Assembly (NCBI GenBank): GCA_963766375.1
Contig: CAVXZG010000015.1
Coordinates: 62,001-126,000, forward strand
Source: AC-32 sp963766375
Lineage (GTDB): Bacteria; Actinomycetota; Thermoleophilia; Gaiellales; Gaiellaceae
DNA length: 64,000 bases
Direction: 5' to 3'
Below the pieces are notes generated by a model, which saw only the letters and a program-made list of their open reading frames with translations, ran no database searches and was not told the origin of the DNA. A program made the translations under genes and the position numbers. Positions 32,732 through 39,824 of the stretch are shown in pieces. How positions within the stretch are numbered: position 1 is the stretch's first letter; every line of letters begins with the position of its first letter.

Positions 32732-33744
32732 TCGGTCTGCTCGCCGTCGACCACGTCTACGGAGACGATCAGGTCGGGGCGGATGAAGCGGCCCGCGTAG
32801 AAGGGCCACTGACCCTCGGTCGCGGTCGAGAACTGCTCGATCACTTCCTGGGCGCCTTCCATCGCGGTGCCGAAGTCGCGGAACTCGCCGACCTCGACCC
32901 CGTCGCTGTCCTTCAGACGGACGACGACGCGGAACTGCCCGCTGCGCTTGGGCGCGAAGAGCTCGTCTAGCTCCGGAGTGGCGACCGGCTCGGGAGCCGG
33001 CAGAGCGGCCTCGAAAGGATCGTCAGGGAGTCGAAGCTCGGGCTCCGGGGCAACCATCGGCTCCGGGGCAACGATCGGCTCCGCGGCAACGATCGGCTCG
33101 GGTGCGACCTCGGGCTCGGCCTCGGCCTGAACCTCGGCCTCGACCGGCTGCGGGGCGAAGAACGCGACAGGTGCGAGCTCGACCGCAGGCTCGAGCGGGG
33201 CCATCGTCGGCAGCTCGGCCGCCGGCTCCTCGACCGGCGGGGCCGGCGCGACGAGCGGGATCGGCTGGATCTCGGTGAGCCGCACAGGCTCGGCAGGCGT
33301 CTCCTCGACCGGTGCGATCTCCGGCAGCGTCTCGGCGGCCGGCTCCGGGGGAGCAAAGTAGTCGATCACGGGCTCCTCGACGGGTGCCATCGCCGGAAGC
33401 TCGGGCTCGGGCTCGGCAGCCGGGGTCTCAGGCTGGAGCTGCACGGGCTCAGGCGCTGCGAGGGGCAGGACCTGCTCGGGCTGCGCCGGGACCGGCGCCT
33501 GCTCGGGCTGAACGGGCTCGGGCTGGTGGGGCGTCTCGGCCTGGGGTGCAGGAGCAGGCTCAGGAGCCGGCGCCACGCTTTCCGGAGGCCGAATGGCCGG
33601 GGGAGGAGTCGGAAGATCGGAGAGGTTCGCGCTCGAAAGCATTGGCGCCGCCATGCTGTGGCCCCGCACAACCGGGGGGCTCAACGGAGGCTCCAGGCCC
33701 AGGCCGATCCCCGCAGTCATTTCGTGCGTTCCTAGTGCAGACAT
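32728..33744 (-). CDS. Pro/Glu/Ala-rich protein with conserved C-terminal domain
   Basis: A 338-aa protein. Residues about 10-255 are low-complexity and dominated by Pro, Glu, Ala and Val (APEPAPAPQAETPHQPEPVQ; repeated AEPIVAPEPMVAPEPE units), so probably extended. Residues about 265-338 look globular (SGQFRVVVRLKDSDGVEVGE, FRDFGTAMEGAQEVIEQF, GRFIRPDLIVSVDVVDG). No signal peptide or TM is seen, so it is cytoplasmic. ATG 33744 is used. The frame is open upstream, and ATG 33825 (MLVDPELAERARELLREPG) is an alternative start giving 27 more residues. It might be a scaffold or spacer protein; function unknown. Confidence 0.65.
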   Translation of the reverse strand: MSALGTHEMTAGIGLGLEPPLSPPVVRGHSMAAPMLSSANLSDLPTPPPAIRPPESVAPAPEPAPAPQAETPHQPEPVQPEQAPVPAQPEQVLPLAAPEPVQLQPETPAAEPEPELPAMAPVEEPVIDYFAPPEPAAETLPEIAPVEETPAEPVRLTEIQPIPLVAPAPPVEEPAAELPTMAPLEPAVELAPVAFFAPQPVEAEVQAEAEPEVAPEPIVAAEPIVAPEPMVAPEPELRLPDDPFEAALPAPEPVATPELDELFAPKRSGQFRVVVRLKDSDGVEVGEFRDFGTAMEGAQEVIEQFSTATEGQWPFYAGRFIRPDLIVSVDVVDGEQTD

Positions 33745-34025
33745 GTGCCAACCCTTTCCATTGGTTTCACCGGGCTCCCGCAGGAGCTCACGAGCGCGTT
33801 CGGCCAGCTCTGGATCCACGAGCATGAGCTCGGGCGAGAGGGAGCGAACGAGGGATTGATGATCGATGAGACCAATAAGCCGCAGATTTTTCGTACTACG
33901 CCATGCGGGGGAGACCCGCTGACGCAGTAAAGGCGACCCCTCTGCGATCGGGGAATCACCCACCAGGGTGATAAGCGCGGCGGGCGGCCACGTGTCGTGA
34001 GGCCGCCCGCCAAGCCGCTTTTCTC
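33745..34025. promoter_or_regulatory. Upstream region of the Pro/Glu-rich gene with hairpins
   Basis: 281 bp without a clear gene. It contains the ACGCAGTAAAGGCG motif shared with 31310-31323, a GCGGG/CCCGC hairpin with TACT/AGTA outer pairs (33894-33930), an ATCACCC/GGGTGAT hairpin (33955-33972) and the terminator of the lamin-tail gene. On the minus strand this is a long structured leader candidate for the gene at 33744. Confidence 0.35.
33973..34020. terminator. Strong bidirectional hairpin after the lamin-tail gene
   Basis: An 11-bp perfect GC stem (33979-33989 with 34001-34011), extended by AAGCG/CGCTT (33973-33977, 34016-34020). It lies 6 bp after the stop of the minus-strand gene at 34026. 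A TTTTC tract lies on the plus side. Confidence 0.6.
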
Positions 34026-35036
34026 CTAGTGGTTCGAGCTCCCGGGAGTGGGGCTCGCGCTGACGGAGAAGTCCGCCGCGTTGTCGTTCGTGTCGTGCCC
34101 GTCCGGGAGCCGGATCGCGCTGCTCCCAGGGGTGGCGGTTGCCGGTGGAGCCGAGGCGGGATGGCCCTCGACGAACGCGTTGACCGCGTCTCCATAGCCC
34201 ACCGAATCGACGATCGCGCCTGCGGAATCGCGCAGCGCCACGCCGCCCGCCGTGGCCGCGATGGCCGCCGAGAAGCTCTGGTCCGGCGCCCGCGTGCCCG
34301 CGTAGGCGCTGCCGCCGAACAGGTAGAAGCCGCCGGCCGCGAGCGTGGTGCCGGCCGGAACCGTGGCCAGGGTGACGTCGCTCGTGCCTGCCCCGGAGCG
34401 GTAGGCGAGGCGGAAACCGCCGATGTCCGCCGCCGTCGTGCCCGTGTTCACGATCTCGACGAACTCGTTCGCCGCTGCGCCGGTCGAGCCGGTCATCAGC
34501 TCGTTTACCTGCAAGGCCGAGGTACCGCCACCACCGGTACTTCCGCAGGTGATGGTCGCGACGCCGCTCGCGTCGTAGGTCAGCGCGACGGTTCCCGCGT
34601 GGCCACCCGCATTGCAGCCAATGCCGTTCAGGCTCTCGAGCGAGCTGAGACCGGCTCCGGCCGGGCCCTGCGGTCCGGTCGGCCCGGCGCGACCCGCCGC
34701 TCCGGCGGCGCCGGGCGCGCCCGGATCGCCCTTCGGGCCCGCGATTCCTGCGGGGCCGGGTGCCCCCGCGGGCCCGGTCGGGCCAGACTGACCTGCCGCT
34801 CCCGCAGGCCCGGCGGGGCCGGGCTGGCCCTGGGCGTTCCAGGAGACAGCCTGCTCGTTGCGGCGGCAGGTCGCGGCTGCGGCCACGATCCGCACGCGGC
34901 CGTCCTTCTTCTTCACGCACGCGTTGATGACGGCGCTGGAGGGCCGACGGCCGCTCGGCTGCGCGGCCAGCGCGACTCCGGCGACCAGCACCAGCGGCAG
35001 CGCGACCAGCAGCAGGCGTCTTCGGGGAAGGCGCAT
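34026..35036 (-). CDS. Secreted collagen-like protein with lamin-tail domain
   Basis: 336 aa. Signal peptide RRRLLLVALPLVLVAGVALA. A short Cys-containing region follows (VINACVKKKDGRVRIV, AAATCRRNEQAVSWN), then about 22 collagen-type Gly-X-Y triplets (residues about 68-135), Gly-Pro/Ala-rich as in PGPAGPAGAAGQSGPTGPAG. The C-terminal half is a lamin-tail-like beta-sandwich (LQVNELMTGSTGAAANEFVE, IVNTGTTAADIGGFRL, FYLFGGSAYAG, VDSVGYGDAVNAFVEG). Surface attachment or matrix formation is likely. ATG 35036 (MRLPRRR) is chosen because GAGAGGAG lies just before it; the longer ORF from 35066 lacks an SD. Confidence 0.82.
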   Translation of the reverse strand: MRLPRRRLLLVALPLVLVAGVALAAQPSGRRPSSAVINACVKKKDGRVRIVAAAATCRRNEQAVSWNAQGQPGPAGPAGAAGQSGPTGPAGAPGPAGIAGPKGDPGAPGAAGAAGRAGPTGPQGPAGAGLSSLESLNGIGCNAGGHAGTVALTYDASGVATITCGSTGGGGTSALQVNELMTGSTGAAANEFVEIVNTGTTAADIGGFRLAYRSGAGTSDVTLATVPAGTTLAAGGFYLFGGSAYAGTRAPDQSFSAAIAATAGGVALRDSAGAIVDSVGYGDAVNAFVEGHPASAPPATATPGSSAIRLPDGHDTNDNAADFSVSASPTPGSSNH

Positions 35037-35135
35037 CTGAATCTCCTCTCGTTCGGTTTCGACCACGGATACCGGCCGCCGAACCGAGGAAGCAGGGCGC
35101 GTGCGCCTTCCGGCACGCCCTTGTTGCGCTTCCGT

Positions 35136-36116
35136 CTAGAAGTGGGCGCCGCGCCAGCCGCTGGCGATCACGAGCACGATCAGCGCCGCGACCACGAGGC
35201 GGTAGACCACGAACAGCGTGTAGTCGTGGCGCCGTACGTAGCCGAGCAGGAGGTCGATCGCCACGAGCCCGACCGCCGCAGCGGCCATCGTCCCGACGAC
35301 GAACGGCCCAACCGAGCCCGCCGGGAGCGGGTTGAGGACGACGTGCTTCAGGCCCTTGTAGACGACAGCTCCGAAGACGATCGGGATCAGCAGCAGGAAC
35401 GCGAATCGGGCGGCCGCGTCGCGCTCGAGGCGGAAGAAGCGGCCCGTGGTGATGGTGATTCCCGACCGCGAGACCCCGGGCATCAGCGCGAGGATCTGCG
35501 AGATCCCCACGGCGAAGGCCGGCCAAAAGCCGAGGTCACCGATCTGCCGCTCCTGGGGCAGGCGGTCGGCGAGCCAGAGCAGGACGCCGAAGAGCGCCAT
35601 GAAGATCGCGATCTGCCACGGCTGGCCCAGGTGGTTCTCGATCGGCTCCTCTCCGAGGGCGCCGGCGAGCGCGGCGGGGATCGTTGCGAAGAAGATCCAC
35701 CAGGCGATTCGCTCGTCGAGGGTCGTGACGCTGCGCCGGCCGACCGAGCGGAACCAGGCGGCGAGGTAGCGAGTGACGTCCTCCCAGAAGTACGCGACGA
35801 CGGCGACGAGCGTGCCGAGGTGGAGCGCGACGTCGAAGGTCTTGTTGAAGCTCGGGTGCACTTCGAGGTAGTGCCAGTCTGCGAGCCACGGCACCAAGAT
35901 CAGATGCCCGGACGAGGAGATCGGTAGGAGCTCGGTCAGGCCCTGCGTGACACCCAGGACGAAGGCTTGCCAGTCGGAGAGGCGACCCGCCTTCTCGCCG
36001 ACGTCGGCGGCCGCGAGGATCGCGGCGACCAAAAGCAGCAGCGCAGCGACCCCGTAGACGAGCTTCGGGCGCATACGCCGCCGCGGTTGAGCGGCTGAGG
36101 CTGCCGTCGCGCCCAC
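35136..36116 (-). CDS. uppP: Undecaprenyl-diphosphatase
   Basis: A 326-aa BacA/UppP-type phosphatase that recycles undecaprenyl diphosphate for peptidoglycan and cell-wall glycan synthesis at the membrane. The two catalytic loops are intact: LGVTQGLTELLPISSSGHLI (residue about 55) and ILALMPGVSRSGITITTGRF (about 210). Eight or so TM helices follow the usual plan, with an extra N-terminal helix after a basic leader (PRRRMRPKLVYGVAALLLLV). GTG 36116 has TAGCTT 7 nt upstream. The first about 35 residues are longer than in typical UppP. Confidence 0.92.
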   Translation of the reverse strand: MGATAASAAQPRRRMRPKLVYGVAALLLLVAAILAAADVGEKAGRLSDWQAFVLGVTQGLTELLPISSSGHLILVPWLADWHYLEVHPSFNKTFDVALHLGTLVAVVAYFWEDVTRYLAAWFRSVGRRSVTTLDERIAWWIFFATIPAALAGALGEEPIENHLGQPWQIAIFMALFGVLLWLADRLPQERQIGDLGFWPAFAVGISQILALMPGVSRSGITITTGRFFRLERDAAARFAFLLLIPIVFGAVVYKGLKHVVLNPLPAGSVGPFVVGTMAAAAVGLVAIDLLLGYVRRHDYTLFVVYRLVVAALIVLVIASGWRGAHF

Positions 36117-36123
36117 GGCGGGG

Positions 36124-36129
36124 AAGCTA
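36124..36129 (-). promoter_or_regulatory. Putative -10 box, leaderless start of uppP
   Basis: TAGCTT on the minus strand, 7 nt before GTG 36116. Confidence 0.45.
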
Positions 36130-36152
36130 GCAGCGCCCCCGTCATTGCGCAG

Positions 36153-37316
36153 CTAGAGGGGGACGCGATCCGGCAGCAGGTACGCCGACACCGCGAGCGC
36201 CAGCACCCAGGCGAGGCTGTCGTCCTCGATCGCCGCCAGCGGCACAACCCAGACCGCGTACCACGGGAGGACCCATGGGCTTGCGCCGAGCATCAGGATC
36301 GATGCGACACCAAGCCGCGGTCGTCCTCGTAGCGCGCTACGGACGAGCCAGGGCACCGCGACGAGGAGCGGGACCAGCGCCAGCCAGCCGGGCAGGCCAA
36401 CCTGGCCGAGTCGCGTGGGAAGCGCATAGGCCGCGTGCCGGTGGGCGAACGGAAGGAGAGCCGTGAGCCAGGCCGTCCCGAACAGGACGAAGGCACCGCT
36501 TGCGATCGCAACCGCGACCGCTGCGAACCAAGCTCCCGTGCGCAGGGCGTCTCGTCGCCGGGCGAGCAGGCTCAGCGGCAAGAGAGCCACCGGCGCCCAT
36601 TTCAGGCCTGCGGCGAGAGCCCAACTCGCTCCGGAGAGCGAGGCTCGCCCTCTGGCCGCGAGAGCAAGCGCGCCGATGAGAAAGACGGCGGTCCACACGT
36701 CGTTGTGGCCACCGCCCGCGAAGTGCACGGCCAGGAGTGGGTTCCAGCCGACGAAGGCGGCGGCGAAGGCCGGCCGGGGCGCCGCCGCGGCGGCAATCCC
36801 GACGAGAACCAGCATCCCGAGCGCGGCGAGAAGCCGGTAGACGAAGGCACTGGTTTCAGCGGACGTGCTCGTGGTCTCGGCGAGGCCTGCCGAGGTCTCG
36901 GTGAACACCGGTCCGTAGACGGACTCCGTGCTTCGCCATCCCGGCGCCATCGCGCGCACCGCCGGGTCTGCCGAGAAGCGGGCTGGAGCACTGGCATACG
37001 GGTTCGAGCCGTGGTCCTCGGCGATCCGGCCATATGCCCAGTACGCATGGACATCACGCGACAGGAGCAGCGGCCCTGCAAGGGGCAACAACTGGATCGC
37101 GGCGGCTACTGCGCACACGCCGGCGAGGCTGCTTCGGCGGCGGAGCAAAACGAGTAGCGCCAGCACATAGAGGACGAACGCGCAGGCAAGGGCTGCGAGG
37201 AAGAGGACAGCCGGGATGTCGCTGAGCTCAGGCGCGCCGGCGGGGATGGGCGACCCGGCGGCCGAAGCGGCGCCGATCGCGAGCATGAGCAGCACGATCA
37301 AGCCGCAGCCGAGCAC
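36153..37316 (-). CDS. GT-C polyprenol-phosphate-dependent mannosyltransferase-like (GT87/MptB-like)
   Basis: About 387 aa with roughly ten TM helices. The first luminal loop has the GT-C acidic pair in LLLSRDVHAYWAYGRIAEDH (residue about 85), followed by NPYASAPARF and VYGPVFTE, as in actinobacterial mannosyltransferases using polyprenyl-phosphate sugar donors. Other motifs are VGWNPLLAVHFAGGGHNDVW, ALAAGLKWAPVALLPL and LGASPWVLPWYAVWVVPL. It would extend cell-envelope glycans outside the membrane. The start is uncertain (GTG 37316 is preferred; no SD or TANNNT box). It lies just downstream of a terminator-like inverted repeat and upstream of uppP in the same direction. Confidence 0.75.
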   Translation of the reverse strand: MLGCGLIVLLMLAIGAASAAGSPIPAGAPELSDIPAVLFLAALACAFVLYVLALLVLLRRRSSLAGVCAVAAAIQLLPLAGPLLLSRDVHAYWAYGRIAEDHGSNPYASAPARFSADPAVRAMAPGWRSTESVYGPVFTETSAGLAETTSTSAETSAFVYRLLAALGMLVLVGIAAAAAPRPAFAAAFVGWNPLLAVHFAGGGHNDVWTAVFLIGALALAARGRASLSGASWALAAGLKWAPVALLPLSLLARRRDALRTGAWFAAVAVAIASGAFVLFGTAWLTALLPFAHRHAAYALPTRLGQVGLPGWLALVPLLVAVPWLVRSALRGRPRLGVASILMLGASPWVLPWYAVWVVPLAAIEDDSLAWVLALAVSAYLLPDRVPL

Positions 37317-37350
37317 GCGGAGCCCGATGAGTCGTCGAGGCGTCAGAAGT

Positions 37351-37390
37351 AGGAGGGCTTGGCACAGACTAGGTTTCGTCAAGCCCTCCT
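37351..37390 (-). terminator. Inverted repeat at the 3' end of the VOC gene (copy 1 of 2)
   Basis: AGGAGGGCTTG and its exact complement (37351-37361 with 37380-37390), 18-nt loop, beginning inside the VOC stop codon. A related element lies at 42649-42703 over another stop codon. Confidence 0.6.
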
Positions 37391-37750
37391 GGGTTCGAAG
37401 AGCTCGATCGGGTTGCCGGCGCTGTCCTCGAGGAGGATCTGCTTGCCGCCGGGGCCGGTGACGATCGCGTTCCTGAAGCTGAGCCCCGCTCGCTTCAGCC
37501 GCTCGACTTCCGCGTCGAGGTCCTCGACCTCCAGGACGAGGCGGTTCCAGCCCCCCGGCTCGGGCCGGCTCCCGTCGGGCATCGGCCGGGCGGCGGAGCT
37601 CTGCGGCCCGCTCAGCCAAAGCGTCAGATCGCCGTGGGAGACCAACGCGAACGCGGGGCCCATCTGCTGGTCGAGCGCGAACCCGAGGTGGCCCGTGTAG
37701 AACGCGACCGCAGCGTCCACGTCGTCGACGATGTACCTGACGACAGCCAT
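37379..37750 (-). CDS. VOC-superfamily protein
   Basis: A 123-aa single-domain VOC protein: VVRYIVDDVDAAVAFYTGHL, FALDQQMGPAFALVSHGDL, RLVLEVEDLDAEVERLKRAG, then IVTGPGGKQILLEDSAGNPI ending with ELFEP. The classic second-half Glu ligand (IELFEP) is present, but the first His is replaced (VVRYIVDD), so metal binding is doubtful. It may be a resistance-type or ligand-binding VOC protein. ATG 37750 has TAGGGT 7 nt upstream, back-to-back with the cupin promoter. Confidence 0.78.
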   Translation of the reverse strand: MAVVRYIVDDVDAAVAFYTGHLGFALDQQMGPAFALVSHGDLTLWLSGPQSSAARPMPDGSRPEPGGWNRLVLEVEDLDAEVERLKRAGLSFRNAIVTGPGGKQILLEDSAGNPIELFEPRRA

Positions 37751-37757
37751 CGGTCGA

Positions 37758-37770
37758 ACCCTATTAGTGT
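37758..37770. promoter_or_regulatory. Back-to-back leaderless -10 boxes (VOC / cupin)
   Basis: TAGGGT on the minus strand (37763-37758), 7 nt before ATG 37750. TAGTGT on the plus strand (37765-37770), 6 nt before GTG 37777. The two boxes are one base apart, so the two polymerases could not bind together. Confidence 0.5.
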
Positions 37771-37776
37771 CTTGAC

Positions 37777-38310
37777 GTGGCCACCGGGGAGGCGAAGATC
37801 GAGCAGACCGAGGCCGGCGCGGTCGTGGCCTCGCCGGGCTGGTTCGTGCTCAACATGGCCGACGTCGCGTGGACTCGCGACCCGCATGGAGGCGAGTGGA
37901 CGGACGTCGAGCCCGAGGCGGGCGAGTTCGAGCAGTACGGAATCGGGATTCACGTCCTCCACCCGGGCCAATCGAATGGGCTCTACCACTCCGAGAACGT
38001 GCAGGAGGACTTCCTCGTCCTCTCCGGCGAATGCCTGCTCCTCGTCGAGGAGGAGGAGCGCCCGCTGAAGGCCTGGGACTTCGTCCACTGCGCGCCGGGG
38101 ACGCGCCACATCTTCATCGGCGCCGGCGAAGGCCCCTGCGCGATCCTGATGGTCGGCGCCCGCGGCGAGGGCAAGACGCTGCACTACCCGCCGAGCGACG
38201 TGGCCGCGAAACACGGGGCCTCCGCCACCGAGGAGACGAACAACCCGCGTGAGGCCTACCGCGACTGGCCGCGCGACTTCGAACAGGTGCGCGCGACCTG
38301 GCCGTTGTGA
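37777..38310 (+). CDS. Cupin-domain protein
   Basis: A 177-aa single cupin. Conserved parts: GIHVLHPGQSNGLYHSENVQ (motif 1), EDFLVLSGECLLLVEEEERP and DFVHCAPGTRHIFIGAGEGP (motif 2 with PGTRH). Motif 1 has one clear His (LYHSE) and acidic residues, and motif 2 supplies another, so a metal site is possible. The C-terminus carries RDWPRDFEQVRATWPL. Substrate unknown. GTG 37777 is supported by TAGTGT upstream. It overlaps the next gene by four bases (GTGA), suggesting a two-gene unit with the PEPM/ICL-family enzyme. Confidence 0.8.
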   Translation: MATGEAKIEQTEAGAVVASPGWFVLNMADVAWTRDPHGGEWTDVEPEAGEFEQYGIGIHVLHPGQSNGLYHSENVQEDFLVLSGECLLLVEEEERPLKAWDFVHCAPGTRHIFIGAGEGPCAILMVGARGEGKTLHYPPSDVAAKHGASATEETNNPREAYRDWPRDFEQVRATWPL

Positions 38311-39119
38311 CCCAGCGCGAGCAGGCGGAGCTCTTCCGCTCGTACCACCTGGCACCGCCCGTGCTCGTGCTCCCGAACGTCTGGGACGTGGCGACCGCGG
38401 TCGTCGTGGCCCGCACCCCGGGCGCGCGGGCGATTGCGACGACGAGCGCAGGCGTCGCCTGGTCGCGCGGCTACCCGGACGGCGAGGTGATCCCGCGCGA
38501 CGAGATGCTGGAGGAGGTCCGCCGCATCGCGGACGCGGTCGAGCTTCCGGTGACCGCCGACCTCGAGGGCGGCTACGGCGACCCAGGTGAGACCGCCCGG
38601 CTCGCGATCGAGGCCGGTGCGGTCGGGCTGAACCTCGAGGACGGCATTCGGCACGAGGTGCTGCGGCCTGTCGAGGAGGCGGTGGAGTCGGTCCGGGCAG
38701 TCGTCGCGGCGGGAGAGGAGGCGGGCGTCCCGCTCGTCGTGAACGCGCGCACGGATGTGTTCCTGGTCGGAGCCGGGAGCGCAGAGGAGCAGGTCGCGAC
38801 GGCGATCGAGCGCCTGAACGCCTACCTCGACGCCGGCGCGGACTGCGGCTTCGCGGTCGGCGCGCGAGAGCCCGAGGCGATCGAGCGCCTCACGCGCGAG
38901 GTGCGGGGGCCGGTCAGCATCTTCGCGGGGCCCGGCTGGCCGACCATCGCCGAGCTGGAAAGCCTCGGCGTCGCACGAATCAGCGTCGCGACCCGCTCGG
39001 CCACGGCTGCGTACTCGCTCGTTTCGGCGATCGCGCAGGAACTGTTCACCGCAGGCACGTACGACCACCTGGTTCCCGCGGCGGACCCGCCGCCGAACCT
39101 GAACGAGCTGCTGGCCTGA
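38307..39119 (+). CDS. Isocitrate lyase/PEP mutase-family enzyme
   Basis: A 270-aa TIM-barrel enzyme of the ICL/PEPM superfamily. VLPNVWDVATAVVVARTPGA and AIATTSAGVAWSRGYPDG are typical of the oxaloacetate-decarboxylase/PEP-phosphonomutase-like group. VTADLEGGYGDPGETARLAI supplies the Mg-binding acidic residues, AVGLNLEDG the next, and VVNARTDVFL and GPGWPTIAELESLGVARIS follow. The Cys-containing KKCGH loop of true isocitrate lyases is absent, so a C-C or C-P lyase on another 2-oxo acid is more likely. It is coupled to the cupin gene. Confidence 0.82.
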   Translation: MTQREQAELFRSYHLAPPVLVLPNVWDVATAVVVARTPGARAIATTSAGVAWSRGYPDGEVIPRDEMLEEVRRIADAVELPVTADLEGGYGDPGETARLAIEAGAVGLNLEDGIRHEVLRPVEEAVESVRAVVAAGEEAGVPLVVNARTDVFLVGAGSAEEQVATAIERLNAYLDAGADCGFAVGAREPEAIERLTREVRGPVSIFAGPGWPTIAELESLGVARISVATRSATAAYSLVSAIAQELFTAGTYDHLVPAADPPPNLNELLA

Positions 39120-39127
39120 GCCCCGAA

Positions 39128-39133
39128 TAGGCT
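39128..39133 (+). promoter_or_regulatory. Putative -10 box, leaderless start of the two-component operon
   Basis: TAGGCT, 7 nt before GTG 39141. Confidence 0.45.
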
Positions 39134-39140
39134 TCGTCGC

Positions 39141-39824
39141 GTGGACGAGCACGTGCTGCTCGTGGAGGACGATCCCTCCATCCGGGAGGTCGCCAGCCTC
39201 GGCCTGGAGCAGGCGGGCTTTCGCGTCACGGCCACCGGCGACGGCCGGGATGCGCTGCTTCGTTTCAGGCAGGGGCCGTTCGACCTCGTCGTCCTCGACG
39301 TGATGCTTCCGTCGCTGGACGGGCTCGAGGTCTGTCGTGAGATCCGCCGTGAGAGCCAGATGCCGATCGTGATGCTCTCGGCGCGGAGCGAGCTGCACGA
39401 CGTCGTCGTCGGGCTCGAGCTCGGCGCCGACGACTACGTCACGAAGCCCTTCGAGCTGCCCGAGCTCGTCGCCCGGATCAAGGCGGTGCTCAGACGCTCC
39501 ACCGCCGGCCCGCCCGGGGGCGCGATCTCGATCGCCGGCCTGGAGATCGACCCGGCCGGCTTCAGCGTGCGCAAGGGCGGGGAGGACGTCGCGCTGACCG
39601 CCACCGAGTTTCGCCTGCTGCTCGAGCTCGCGCGCCGGCCGAAGCAGGTGTTCACGCGCGAACTGCTGCTCGAGCTGGTCTGGAACTACGACTACCTCGG
39701 CGACTCGCGGCTCGTTGACGTGGCCGTTCAGCGGCTGCGCGGGAAGATCGAGGACGACCCGGCGCAGCCGAAGCTGATCCAGACCGTGCGCGGCGTCGGC
39801 TACCGGTTCGGCTCAGGCTCGTGA
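39141..39824 (+). CDS. OmpR/PhoB-family response regulator
   Basis: 227 aa. The receiver domain has the acidic pocket in VLLVEDDPSIREV, the phospho-acceptor Asp in VVLDVMLPSLDGLEV (residue about 54), the Ser/Thr switch in VMLSARSE and Lys in DYVTKPFELPELVAR. The C-terminal winged helix follows (LTATEFRLLLELARRPKQVF, DVAVQRLRGKIEDDP, LIQTVRGVGYRFG). It is the transcription factor of the kinase directly downstream (GTGA overlap). The secreted protein and GerMN lipoprotein genes that follow in the same direction are candidates for its targets or signal partners. Confidence 0.92.
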   Translation: MDEHVLLVEDDPSIREVASLGLEQAGFRVTATGDGRDALLRFRQGPFDLVVLDVMLPSLDGLEVCREIRRESQMPIVMLSARSELHDVVVGLELGADDYVTKPFELPELVARIKAVLRRSTAGPPGGAISIAGLEIDPAGFSVRKGGEDVALTATEFRLLLELARRPKQVFTRELLLELVWNYDYLGDSRLVDVAVQRLRGKIEDDPAQPKLIQTVRGVGYRFGSGS

